Below, in pieces: positions 12,249 to 21,604 of a DNA stretch of 64,000 bases; the first letter of the stretch is position 1; the number at the start of each line of letters is the position of its first letter. The stretch is from Magicicada septendecula (taxonomy: Eukaryota; Arthropoda; Insecta; Hemiptera; Cicadidae): positions 441,992,731 through 442,056,730 of the forward strand of contig CM068373.1 of NCBI GenBank assembly GCA_034769895.1. Direction: 5' to 3'. The position numbers and the translations under genes were made by a program. The notes below the pieces were generated by a model. It did not search any database. It saw only the letters and a program-made list of their open reading frames with translations, and had not been told where the DNA came from.

Positions 12249-15200
12249 ATGTCTGAAGAAGGCCTCAAGGTGCTGACCAGAAAGAGAGGCGGATTAAAGT
12301 CCGCGATAGTGCGGATACAATCCGCGGTAAATTCGTTTGATATTAATTTAAGCACAAAACATTTTCTGACTGTAAGAGTAGAAAGTCTTAAGAGCTTAGC
12401 CTCGAAGTACGACGAGGTACAGTCTGAGATAGAGCTTATCAGTAAAGACACGAGCGCTGCTCAGGCAGACCGAGTCGAGGTTGAGGAAATGATATACTCA
12501 ACTGAGGCAAACATTTTACAACTTCTTGACACTTTTAATACTCAGACTGTGCCTCCTGTACTATCGACGCCTATGCATTTAAAGCCGATAAGTTTGCCCT
12601 GCTTCTCAGGCAACATACTTGAGTGGCAACACTTCTATTCGATTTTCAATGATCTAGTGCATTCAAGATCCGACTTAACACCAGTACAGAAACTGCATTA
12701 TTTGCATTCCTCGGTGAAGTGTGAACCATTAGACTTAATTAAATCATTACCCATTTGTCAAGAAAATTATGTAATAGCGTTGAACTTGCTGTCCGAGAGG
12801 TATAATAATCCATTTATATTAGCCAAATATTATGTACAAAACCTACTTCAGGTTAAGTCCACAATAAAGGACTCAGTCCAAAGCTTGGCGGAGTTTACGA
12901 ATACAATAACGTCTTCCGTTAATTCACTGGCGGCAATGAAGCTGTCCGTAAATTCATTTGAGTTTATTACCATACAGTTGCTCTCCACCAAACTTGACCC
13001 TATTACTTTAAAACTTTGGAAGGAGTCAATAGACCCTGACAACTTGCCCAATTTTCAAGACTTTACGCATTTTTTAAACTTGCGCCGACAGCTTTTAGAA
13101 AATACAATGCCAATTGAATCCGGACAGCAATTCAACAAACCTAGCGTAAAACCAAACAATAAATTTGAGAAATATAGCTTAAGAAATACTTCTGGCAGCA
13201 ATACCTTTAAGAGTTACCACGCAGCGGCAAGGCATTATTTATGCGTGTGTTGTAAAGCTGACCACCCGCTTTACATGTGTAACAATTTTCGTATATTAAG
13301 TGCCGCTGAGCGGGGGCAATTGGTTGCAAATCATAAATGCTGTATTAACTGCCTTAAAGCAGGTCATTTGATAACAAATTGTAAAAGTAAACAGGTCTGT
13401 AAAATTTGTTCAAAGGGTCACCACACCTTGCTGCACGCTAATTACGTGCCGAAATCACCAGCTGCCAGCAGCAATTATTGCTCATTTAAATTACAGTGTA
13501 AAAACAATGTTCTTTTATCCACAGCGGTTGTATATGTCGTTGATCAGGCTGGCAACAGGCATGAAGCTCGGGCGCTCCTAGACGCCGGTTCCCAGATCAA
13601 TTTTTGTACGAAATCATTTGCGAAAAGGTTGCACCTTAAACTAACCCGATCTAATATTCCAATTACAGGAATAAACAACACAGCGTGTTGCGCTACTGAC
13701 ATTGCTTCTATGCGTATTATTTCTCGCTATCAGAGACATAGTTTTGAGGCCAAATGTGCCGTCCTATCTAACTTAACTCATAATCTGCCTTCAATCTCGT
13801 TTGACATCAACCGGTTCCACATTCCAAACAAAATTTTTCTCGCCGACCCAGATTTTAATATATCTTCACAGATCGACATACTATTAGGGGCACAATTTTA
13901 TCTGGATTTAATATTAGCCAATAAATACACACGCGGACCCAACTTCCCTATTATTCAGGAAACAAAACTGGGTTACATTCTGGCCGGCAATCTGCCCAAA
14001 CACTGCCACACCCAGGGTCCAGCGGTTTCGTTCCTGGCAAGGAACAATGACAGTCAAATTCTGCAATCTCTCGAGAGATTTTGGGAGGCAGAAACAATCC
14101 CTGGCGATACCCCTGACGGCGAGTCGGCTTGCGAAGAGCATTTTGTACGCTCTACTCAGCGCAACCACGAGGGTAGATTTATAGTGTCGCTCCCATTCAA
14201 GTCTGATAATCCCCACTTGGGGGAATCTTACACAAGTGCCGAATCAAGATTTTTAAGCTTGGAGCGTCGCTTCAGGCGCGATGCCAAGCTCGCTCGCGAC
14301 TACGCGGACTTTATCAGGGAATATATGGATCTTGGGCACATGACACTCATCGATCATGGCGCTATCAATTCAGGAGCGTCAAATATTTACTACTTGCCTC
14401 ACCATGCCGTGTTTAAACATTCTAGCTTGACCACAAAACTGCGCGTTGTTTTTGATGGTTCGTCCAAGACTACTAATGGTCTTTCGTTAAATGACATATT
14501 ATTAGTAGGCCCCAATGTTCAGCAGGATCTCTTCTCTATTCTGTTGCGTTTTCGCATACATAAGTATGTCCTGATTGCCGACATCGAAAAAATGTATCGT
14601 CAGATTCGCGTAGCTGAAGGAGATTGTCACTATCAACGCATTTTGTGGCGTGACTCTCCCCTCGAACCACTTAAGCATTTCGCGCTGCAAACAGTAACCT
14701 ACGGCACGGCTAGCGCCTCTTTTTTGGCCACTCGGTGCCTTCTACAAATTGCTAGAGACAATCAAACTTCCTTTCCCCAAGCGGCTTTAGCCATAACTAA
14801 CGATTTTTATGTCGACGATCTGCTTACCGGTTCGGACACTATCCCCGATCTAACCAAGCTGAAATCCGACCTAGGTGCGTTACTTGCTCAATATGGTTTC
14901 ACGTTGCACAAATGGGCATCAAATGAACCCACAGCGGTCGCAAATCATCACAACTTTTCACTACCCCTAAATAAACAGGACAACGTGCGTACCCTGGGCA
15001 TTCTTTGGAACAACACTGCCGATTCATTTTTGTTTAATGTCAAACTATCTCCGGTTGACCATAGCATATCCAAGAGAAAGATTCTTTCAATTATCGCCGG
15101 AATATATGATCCGCTGGGTTTAATCGGACCAGTTGTCTTTTTGTATAAACACTTTATGCAGCGACTTTGGCTTTGTAAGCTTGGTTGGGATGAACCGATT

Positions 15201-17375
15201 TCCGGTCAGTCACTTTCGGATTGGCATTCTTTGTGTAACAAATTGAGTCTGATTGGTAAAATAGTAGTCCCGCGATCTATTCGTTGCAACCGTGAGGCGG
15301 TTACGGTTCAGTTGCACGGGTTTTCGGATGCCTCGGAGAAAGGGTTCGGCTGTTGTATATATATCCGAGTCATTTACCAAGATTCTACTGCTTCCTGTCG
15401 TCTCTTGTATTCCAAATCTCGCGTGGCTCCCCTACGCCAAGTGTCATTACCTCGCATCGAGCTCTGCGCTTGTTTGTTATTATCGCGACTCGTATCTAAG
15501 GTTATTCCTGCTCTTTATTCGTTTATTGATAATGTACATTTGTATTCTGATTCTATGGTGGCTCTTTACTGGATTCATGCGCAGTCTACGCGTTGGAAGA
15601 CATACGTCGCTAATCGGGTTGCTGAAATTCAGCGTCGCACGCAAGCTTATACCTGGCATCACATTGATTCGCGACGCAATCCTGCTGATATTATATCTAG
15701 GGGGTGTTTCCCTGACGTTTTGCGCGATTGCTTGCTTTGGTGGCACGGTCCTGGCTGTCTGTCTCAATCGTCAGAGTCTAATCCTGTCCCATCCTTCGTA
15801 CCGGCCACTCCATCGTCTTCGGAAGTCACCGCGGAAGAGAAAACTGCACACAACCGGTCGCTAATGTCTACCCTGGCTGTTGACTTATCGTTGGACTTTT
15901 CCTCGTTGCACCGGCTGACACGTGTATACGCTTACTGTTTTCGTTTCATCAGAAATATTAGGCACTCATGTGCGGACAAACTTTCGGGCGGTCTGACCCC
16001 TGTAGAAATTCATCAGTCTCTCAATTTCTTCATAAAACAATCTCAGTCGATCCACTTCGCAACCGAAATTAATTGTCTTCGGAACGGATCTCCTGTTTCC
16101 ATTAGGAGCAAATTGGCTTCTCTCGACCCGTTTCTTGACGACTCTGGAGTGATACGCGTGGGCGGACGTTTGCAGCATTCCCAGTTACCTTACGATTCGA
16201 GACATCCTATCGTATTACCCCCATCGGCGCATATTACACGCCTCATCATCGAACGTGAACACATTCGTTTACTTCACGCTGGTGCTCAGCTCGTGCATCA
16301 TTCACTGCGTCAACGTTGGTGGATTGTTAATGCCCGGCTGGTCATCCGTTCCATTATTCGTAAGTGTCTCAAGTGTATTAGGTTTAGTGTCACACAGCAG
16401 GTCCAAAGACTTGGCATTTTGCCATCCCCTAGAGTCACTCCTTCAAGGCCGTTTCTATTTTCCGCGGTTGATTATGGTGGTCCCTTCATGATTCGTCATG
16501 GCGGGCAGAAGTCTAGAACCTTTACTAAGGCATACGTATCTCTGTTTGTTTGCTTAGCAACAAGGGCTATTCACTTGGAATTGGTGTTCGACCTTACTGC
16601 CAGCGCATTTGTAGCTGCTTTACGTCGTTTTATGGCACGTCGGGGTATACCTAGTCAGCTGTACTCCGACAACGGCACGAACTTCAGGAAGGCCCGCACC
16701 ATCTTACATGACATTTACAACTTTTGGCACAATAAGAGTGCCATCACCTCGATTAAGTCATTCACATCCTCTCAGGGGATATCATGGTCATTTATTCCGC
16801 CCTCCTCACCTCACTTCGGTGGCCTTTGGGAAAGCGGCATACAGAGTTTGAAATTTCATCTGCGGCGCGTGGTGGGCAAATCTATATTAAACTTCGAAGA
16901 GTTCACGACCGTTTTGTCTCAGATAGAGGCATGTCTGAACTCTCGACCTTTATTTGCTATTTCTTCGGATGTTAACGACCCGGTGCCACTTACACCTGGC
17001 CATTTTTTGATTTGCGCGCCCCTAACTGGGATTCCTGACCCAGACCTTTCTCACGTTCCTGTTTCTCGTCTTGGTCGTTGGCAACTACTTCAGAGGTTTG
17101 TCCGGGACATTTGGAAGGCGTGGTCTCGCGATTATTTGCACCAGCTGCAACAGCGTCACAAGTGGAAGTTTGCCAAAGATAATGTTTCCATTGGTGACTT
17201 AGCTTTGCTTATTGAGGATAACTTGCCTCCATTAGCCTGGAAATTTGGCGTGATCATCGCCACATTTCCCGGCCCAGATAACTTGGTTCGCGTCGTAGAC
17301 ATTCGCACGCCTACGGGTGTTTTGCGGAGACCAATACATAAATTATGTCTGTTGCCAGCGCGAGACGAGATTTGA
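12249..17375 (+). CDS. BEL/Pao gag-pol polyprotein, intact
   Basis: This single ORF of 1708 codons is the usual size for BEL/Pao gag-pol. Domains in order: a gag-like N-terminal half; Cys/His-rich nucleocapsid repeats at about 330-395 (CVCC, then CCINCLKAGH, CKICSKGHH); an aspartic protease at about 440-550 with LLDAGSQINF, where DSG or DTG is usual; RT at about 690-930 with the catalytic YVDD at 854-857; RNase H with GFSDASEKGFG (Asp about 1027) and YSDSMVALYW; and an integrase with zinc-finger-like HAG..HHSLRQRWW and CLKC. The integrase acidic residues are Asp1408 (VDYGGPF), Asp1474 (YSDNGTNF) and Glu1528 (LWESGI). The C-terminal chromatin-side module begins near RWQLLQRFVRDIW. The product would form particles, copy element RNA and integrate the cDNA. 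No stop or frameshift is seen. The start is the first ATG after the leader. Confidence 0.96.
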   Translation: MSEEGLKVLTRKRGGLKSAIVRIQSAVNSFDINLSTKHFLTVRVESLKSLASKYDEVQSEIELISKDTSAAQADRVEVEEMIYSTEANILQLLDTFNTQTVPPVLSTPMHLKPISLPCFSGNILEWQHFYSIFNDLVHSRSDLTPVQKLHYLHSSVKCEPLDLIKSLPICQENYVIALNLLSERYNNPFILAKYYVQNLLQVKSTIKDSVQSLAEFTNTITSSVNSLAAMKLSVNSFEFITIQLLSTKLDPITLKLWKESIDPDNLPNFQDFTHFLNLRRQLLENTMPIESGQQFNKPSVKPNNKFEKYSLRNTSGSNTFKSYHAAARHYLCVCCKADHPLYMCNNFRILSAAERGQLVANHKCCINCLKAGHLITNCKSKQVCKICSKGHHTLLHANYVPKSPAASSNYCSFKLQCKNNVLLSTAVVYVVDQAGNRHEARALLDAGSQINFCTKSFAKRLHLKLTRSNIPITGINNTACCATDIASMRIISRYQRHSFEAKCAVLSNLTHNLPSISFDINRFHIPNKIFLADPDFNISSQIDILLGAQFYLDLILANKYTRGPNFPIIQETKLGYILAGNLPKHCHTQGPAVSFLARNNDSQILQSLERFWEAETIPGDTPDGESACEEHFVRSTQRNHEGRFIVSLPFKSDNPHLGESYTSAESRFLSLERRFRRDAKLARDYADFIREYMDLGHMTLIDHGAINSGASNIYYLPHHAVFKHSSLTTKLRVVFDGSSKTTNGLSLNDILLVGPNVQQDLFSILLRFRIHKYVLIADIEKMYRQIRVAEGDCHYQRILWRDSPLEPLKHFALQTVTYGTASASFLATRCLLQIARDNQTSFPQAALAITNDFYVDDLLTGSDTIPDLTKLKSDLGALLAQYGFTLHKWASNEPTAVANHHNFSLPLNKQDNVRTLGILWNNTADSFLFNVKLSPVDHSISKRKILSIIAGIYDPLGLIGPVVFLYKHFMQRLWLCKLGWDEPISGQSLSDWHSLCNKLSLIGKIVVPRSIRCNREAVTVQLHGFSDASEKGFGCCIYIRVIYQDSTASCRLLYSKSRVAPLRQVSLPRIELCACLLLSRLVSKVIPALYSFIDNVHLYSDSMVALYWIHAQSTRWKTYVANRVAEIQRRTQAYTWHHIDSRRNPADIISRGCFPDVLRDCLLWWHGPGCLSQSSESNPVPSFVPATPSSSEVTAEEKTAHNRSLMSTLAVDLSLDFSSLHRLTRVYAYCFRFIRNIRHSCADKLSGGLTPVEIHQSLNFFIKQSQSIHFATEINCLRNGSPVSIRSKLASLDPFLDDSGVIRVGGRLQHSQLPYDSRHPIVLPPSAHITRLIIEREHIRLLHAGAQLVHHSLRQRWWIVNARLVIRSIIRKCLKCIRFSVTQQVQRLGILPSPRVTPSRPFLFSAVDYGGPFMIRHGGQKSRTFTKAYVSLFVCLATRAIHLELVFDLTASAFVAALRRFMARRGIPSQLYSDNGTNFRKARTILHDIYNFWHNKSAITSIKSFTSSQGISWSFIPPSSPHFGGLWESGIQSLKFHLRRVVGKSILNFEEFTTVLSQIEACLNSRPLFAISSDVNDPVPLTPGHFLICAPLTGIPDPDLSHVPVSRLGRWQLLQRFVRDIWKAWSRDYLHQLQQRHKWKFAKDNVSIGDLALLIEDNLPPLAWKFGVIIATFPGPDNLVRVVDIRTPTGVLRRPIHKLCLLPARDEI

Positions 17376-18478
17376 CATTATGATTATAGCACAATGCTGT
17401 TTTATTCAGCCATTGGCTTATTATTTGTTACGACCATTTGGTCACCATAATTGTGATGAATTGTCACAATATTTTTGTCAATTTTGCGTCGTGGCACGCT
17501 TCTAATTATCACAGTTCTGTGGTATCTTGATATTTGTATTGTATGTTAATTTTTGTGGCATACTATGTATCACATTTTCATTGATGTTATGGGGTGTATT
17601 GCATGTCTTTGGGTGGTCTTATTTATGAAATGTTATTACATAATATTCGCATGTTTTGCCGTTAAGTAACCATGCATTCATTTCTTTATTGTTGCTGATA
17701 AATGTGTACTATTCTGTGAATGTCTTTAAAATGTTAATGTAATTTCAGTATTGTATTGTTCTTTGACATTGCAATTATTTATCTTGTAATTATTCAAATT
17801 ATTGTTGTTGTATTCACATAAATTGTGTCTATGTAAAAACTATTGTAAGCGTCTGCCGTATGTAACTGCCTCGTCTAATTTATTCATATTGTATTTTATA
17901 TTTTATTCATTTTGTAAGTAAGCATGCACAATTCTTTATTTAAAATTATGACATACATGTCATAGCTGGGCTGCATTCAGCATCTGGTTTGCTCATACAT
18001 TGTTACATATTGTAAATTCCTGAAACTTCAGGAATAGCATGTCTAGGTCAATACATGCCGCCCTGCTGAATATACAATAGAACATGCAACTACAACATGT
18101 TCAACAACAAATTTGTTCATGATGAACCTCCGTTCATGCATTAAACATTGTATAATTATGTATTTTTCTTTCATGTTTTATAATGTTACACACTGCACAC
18201 ACTTGTGTCAGAAATATTGTTAACCAGACTTATTCGTATATGAAACAGCTGTTCGCCAACCTTGGCCTACAATCGCCTATCTACAGGCTTATCTTATGCA
18301 TGCTTATCTCTAAACTAGCGGCAGACTGCCGTTATCTAATCTCAACTCAAGGTTCAACTTAGCCTTGAAGCTAACCATCGTTAGTAAGAACTGCACTTTT
18401 TTAAATTAAATTGTAAATGTATTCTAATTTATTAAAAAATGTATTAAAAAACCTTTTTGATTTTTGACGGCCAGCTTA
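17376..18478 (+). other. BEL 3' untranslated region
   Basis: This is about 1.1 kb of AT-rich sequence between the polyprotein stop and the 3' LTR, with no supportable gene and no envelope-like frame. The bases before the LTR (about 18464-18478) are only partly purine-rich, so the polypurine tract is not obvious. Confidence 0.7.
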
Positions 18479-18994
18479 TGGACGGTAGCGCGATTATTTT
18501 ATTTTCTAGGTTGGCTAATCTGATTTATATCGCGCATCAATTTTCGCGTGGTTGTACCTTGCACAGTGCATAGCTAGCTTCCTCGGCGTTCGGTTCGCCG
18601 AATCCTTCGCTGTCAATTAGTGTCGACATTAAATGTAGGCTTTAGGCCTTTGTATTCTCGATTATGGCCGACTAGGCCCTCTTCATGATTAGCTAAATTC
18701 ATACTAATTCGCAACATGCAGTATTAGCCAGCCTCATTCAAATTTACAGCTGTAATGTAATTATTCAAAATATTAAAATTATTCGTATACAGTCCACGTC
18801 TTGTTATTTCTTAATGCAGAATTAATTCATTTTACACATCATCTCAATCACTATGGAAGACCAGCCAACAGAATATTTAATTCAAGAAGCATACATTTAG
18901 CCCACTTGGGCCCAATTAATTAACACTTCCTGTCCACGCTTGTGGAACATTATTTCATTCAACAGTTTCGGTCCACTTGGACCGGGACTAATCA
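18479..18994 (+). repeat. BEL/Pao 3' LTR
   Basis: This is 516 bp and an almost perfect copy of 11457-11972. It is followed directly by the second GGCGG target copy and then by the resumed gypsy 5' LTR. Confidence 0.95.
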
Positions 18995-19072
18995 GGCGGT
19001 GTATGTAATTTAAGTGCACACAACATAACATTTAAGTAACATAACACAGGTAACATCAAAGAACGTGTTACA
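18995..19072 (+). repeat. Gypsy 5' LTR, right part
   Basis: This is the remaining 78 bases of the split 5' LTR, matching about 30827-30904 and ending GTGTTACA. The first five bases are the duplicated target GGCGG. One C/T difference separates it from the 3' LTR just after that word. Confidence 0.92.
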
Positions 19073-19075
19073 AAT

Positions 19076-19093
19076 TGGCGAACCAACGTGTGA
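19076..19093 (+). promoter_or_regulatory. Gypsy primer-binding-site candidate
   Basis: TGGCGAACCAACGTGTGA starts three bases after the LTR end. Many insect gypsy elements have a primer site starting TGGCG next to the 5' LTR. Similar words follow TTACA three more times within the LTR itself (11314, 11370 and 11430). The priming tRNA is not identified. Confidence 0.6.
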
Positions 19094-19154
19094 GGCATTT
19101 AATTTAATATAAATTAAATTATAATTTATAGACAAACAAACAAAAATAAACAAA

Positions 19155-21164
19155 ATGAGGAAGCGAGAAACATCGCGAAAACGAGCGGCCGAAACCAAGA
19201 AAGTAGACGAATTAAACATGGAAGACAAAGAAGCAACACCGGTCGAGGAAGTAGAAGTAATAATAAGAGAGGACCAAGGAGACAGACAAGAACCGGACAA
19301 AGTCACAGAGAGCGTTGACATGAAGAGCATTATGGAATACTTAAAACAGAGTCATGAAGATTTCAGTAAGAAAATGGAAGAACTAAAAAGTGATAATAGA
19401 CAGTCTACGGAGGAGAGTAATAAGAACTTAGAAAAATTGAAGGAAGAATTAAGTGAGAACAGTAATAAGAACTTAGAAAAATTGAAGGAAGATAATAAAC
19501 AGACGAAGGAGGAATTGAGCCGAAAATTGGAAGAGACTAATAAGAAAATTGAAGAAAAAATGGGAGAATTGAAAGAGAATAGCAAGAAAATGGAGGAGAA
19601 AATAGACGCAAATAATAAAGCATTGAGGGAAGAATTGAAGGGAAATTACCAAGAGACCATGAAAAAATTGGATGAACACAAAGAGTCATTAAAAGAGGAG
19701 TGGAATAACAAGATGGAAATTAATAACCGGCAATTGCAGGAAGAATGGGACAAGAAGCTGGAAGAACTGGTGACTGAAATTAAAAGGGTAGAATCCGAGA
19801 CCAAGGAAAAGTGTGAGCGGATGAACCAAGAGATACTGAGCGTCCGGGAAGAAACGAATGGACGAGTTGAAAATATAAGAACCAACCAAGCAGTGATAGG
19901 GGAAAGATTAGAAGGTATGAGTACTAGTCTCAATCGAGTACAAGACCAAACAACTGCCCATAGAGATGAAATTAATTCCCTAAAAACAGACAATGTACCG
20001 GTGCCCATACAACATGCGAGGAAAATCGAGAAATTATCGATTTCCAAAATTATAGAAGATACACCATGCTATTCTTAGAACGGGTAGAAGAGAAAATAGC
20101 CAAAACAGGAGAAGACAGATGGTTTGTGATCAGGAGTATGCTGGACGAAATGTTCCGAAAGGTCTATGACAATTGGTGGACGGCGATGCGGCCGAGTATA
20201 CAAAACTTCCAAGAATTTAAAAAACAATTCAAATCTAAGTATTGGTCTGACGCCATGCAACATATGATAAGAAGTGACATAGGATTGGGCCGATATGACC
20301 TGCATGGCAAGCAAACTCCAACCGCATATTTTCTTGGGAAAATAAACATAGCCAGACATTTAGAGCCTGCAATTCCTACCGAATGTTTAGTGAGGCTATT
20401 AGCTTACCACTATGGTGGAGAAATTACAAGAGGCCGAATAAACGGACGCATACAAACCATCGAGGAGATGTCGACATTATTAGCGGAGATGGAACAGGAG
20501 AAGAACTTCCTCCAGTAGACGAAGGAACGATGAAATAAATAGAAATAATGGTCGCCGCGACGCCCAATATGAAAACAACGGGCAAAGACCGAACAATAGT
20601 TACAACAACAACGGTAACCACTATCAACGCGGTTACCAAAACCACAATAACACTAACAACTATCCACGAAATAATGCGGCAAATAATAACAACAATAACA
20701 ACAACCACTATTACAGTAGCTCTCCTACAAATAATAACAATAATGGATACCAGTGTGCCAATGACAGAGACCACCATCACCAGAACAACCGAGGTTATAA
20801 CAACAACTACGATAACCGATACAGGCATAATAATAACGGCAATAATAACAATCAAAACCAAACATATCGAAGACATGTGAATTATGTAAGCATTGATGAT
20901 AGAGATGTGGGAAGACATTCGTACCAGGGACGAACAAATTATAATGGGAACCGTGGAAGAAGTTTTCAGGAGGAGAGTAACCAGCACTACCGTGATGAAC
21001 ATAGGCGAAGTAGGAGCTGCGATGACAACAGAAATAACAGAAACTCAGTGACGTTCGATAATAACGCCATTGCGGTACAAGAGTTGCAAAATAGAGACAG
21101 ACCCAGTCAATCAGACAACAGGACTGAGGAGATCAGCCCTGATTTAAACGGACCGCGGCAGTGA
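19155..21164 (+). pseudogene. Gypsy gag with two compensating frameshifts
   Basis: Three segments make one gag. The segment 19155-about 20050 encodes a charged, Lys/Glu-rich coiled coil with repeats of NKNLEKLKEE and KMEE types. About 20050-20515, in another frame, encodes the capsid-like core: MLFLERVEEKI, then FKKQFKSKYWS, then AYFLGKINIARHL. The segment 20514-21164 returns to the first frame as an Asn-rich, Arg-containing tail with no CCHC knuckle seen. The first and third segments share a frame, so two opposite one-base shifts (near 20050 and 20515) bracket the core. Family knowledge says gag forms the particle. The Asn-rich tail is inferred to bind RNA in place of zinc knuckles. The start is the first ATG after the primer site. 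Confidence 0.8.
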
Positions 21165-21187
21165 AAATCCATCAGGTCCCATCACTG
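21143..21187 (+). promoter_or_regulatory. Programmed -1 ribosomal frameshift site between gag and protease
   Basis: The heptamer TTTAAAC at 21143-21149 is read in the gag frame as T_TTA_AAC, the canonical X_XXY_YYZ slippery form. The gag stop TGA follows at 21162-21164. The -1 frame is closed by TGA at 21140-21142 and opens exactly at the heptamer (TTT AAA CGG), then runs into protease. Downstream, GGACC (21150-21154) can pair with GGTCC (21175-21179). CAGTGA (21159-21164) can pair with TCACTG (21182-21187), giving an H-type pseudoknot layout. The first stem sits unusually close to the heptamer. Confidence 0.8.
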
Positions 21188-21604
21188 AACCGACAATTTG
21201 GGTACTTACTAGGACGAGACAAAATAACTGACGATACAATGACGATAGTGCACAATCACTTCTTAAAAAATGTGAGAGAAGAACTACTGAACGAAGACAC
21301 GATAGCGCACAATAGTTCGAATAATGAGATCGCATATATCATCGCCCAAGTGAATGGACTAGAGACAAGATTCATGATAGATACGGGCGCAAACGTGTCG
21401 TTAATCGACAACAATGAATACATCAAAATTCAAAAATATAGTAAGGCCATCTTACCAACTTTACCAATTCAAAATATAATTTTAATCGGAGCCACCGGAA
21501 GGCAAAACAAGTCAATAAGAAAACAGGTATCATTAACAGTGACCAGCAGAAATGTAGCTATACCTATGATTCTTCTAATAGCTAGTAATCTACCATTTAA
21601 CTAA
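21143..21604 (+). pseudogene. Gypsy retropepsin (protease) segment of pol
   Basis: This frame is entered by -1 shift from gag. It contains the aspartic protease active site FMIDTGANVSLID at about 21371-21409, followed by a flap-side GATG motif (LIGATGRQNKS). It ends in a stop at 21602-21604. The next frame begins at 21601 with LIGCDIL, the conserved end of gypsy proteases (normally ILGCDFL), so about one base is missing here. The protease would cut the gag-pol precursor into mature proteins. In this copy it is separated from RT by the frameshift. Confidence 0.85.

Larger units (their letters stand above)
11457..18994 (+). mobile_element. Complete BEL/Pao LTR retrotransposon nested in the gypsy 5' LTR
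   Basis: It has two 516 bp LTRs (11457-11972 and 18479-18994) starting TGGACGG and ending AATCA. I noticed only two base differences between them. The flanking 5 bp duplication GGCGG is at 11452-11456 and 18995-18999. The uninterrupted 3' LTR of the host element keeps a single GGCGG at about 30830, which is the empty site. One uninterrupted 1708-codon polyprotein lies between a 276-base leader and a 1.1 kb 3' untranslated stretch. This looks young and potentially autonomous. Confidence 0.95.

Noticed and set aside
15292..15864. 190-codon frame overlapping BEL RNase H
   Set aside because: It is a shadow of the intact BEL polyprotein in another frame and has no motif.
20548..20880. Thr/Ile-rich 110-codon frame
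   Set aside because: It is a shadow frame of the Asn-codon-rich gag tail (AAC repeats read as ACA/CAA).
20424..21002. 192-codon minus-strand Val/Ile-rich frame
   Set aside because: It is the reverse complement of the Asn-rich gag tail. The hydrophobic composition comes from GTT/ATT anti-codons of AAC/AAT.
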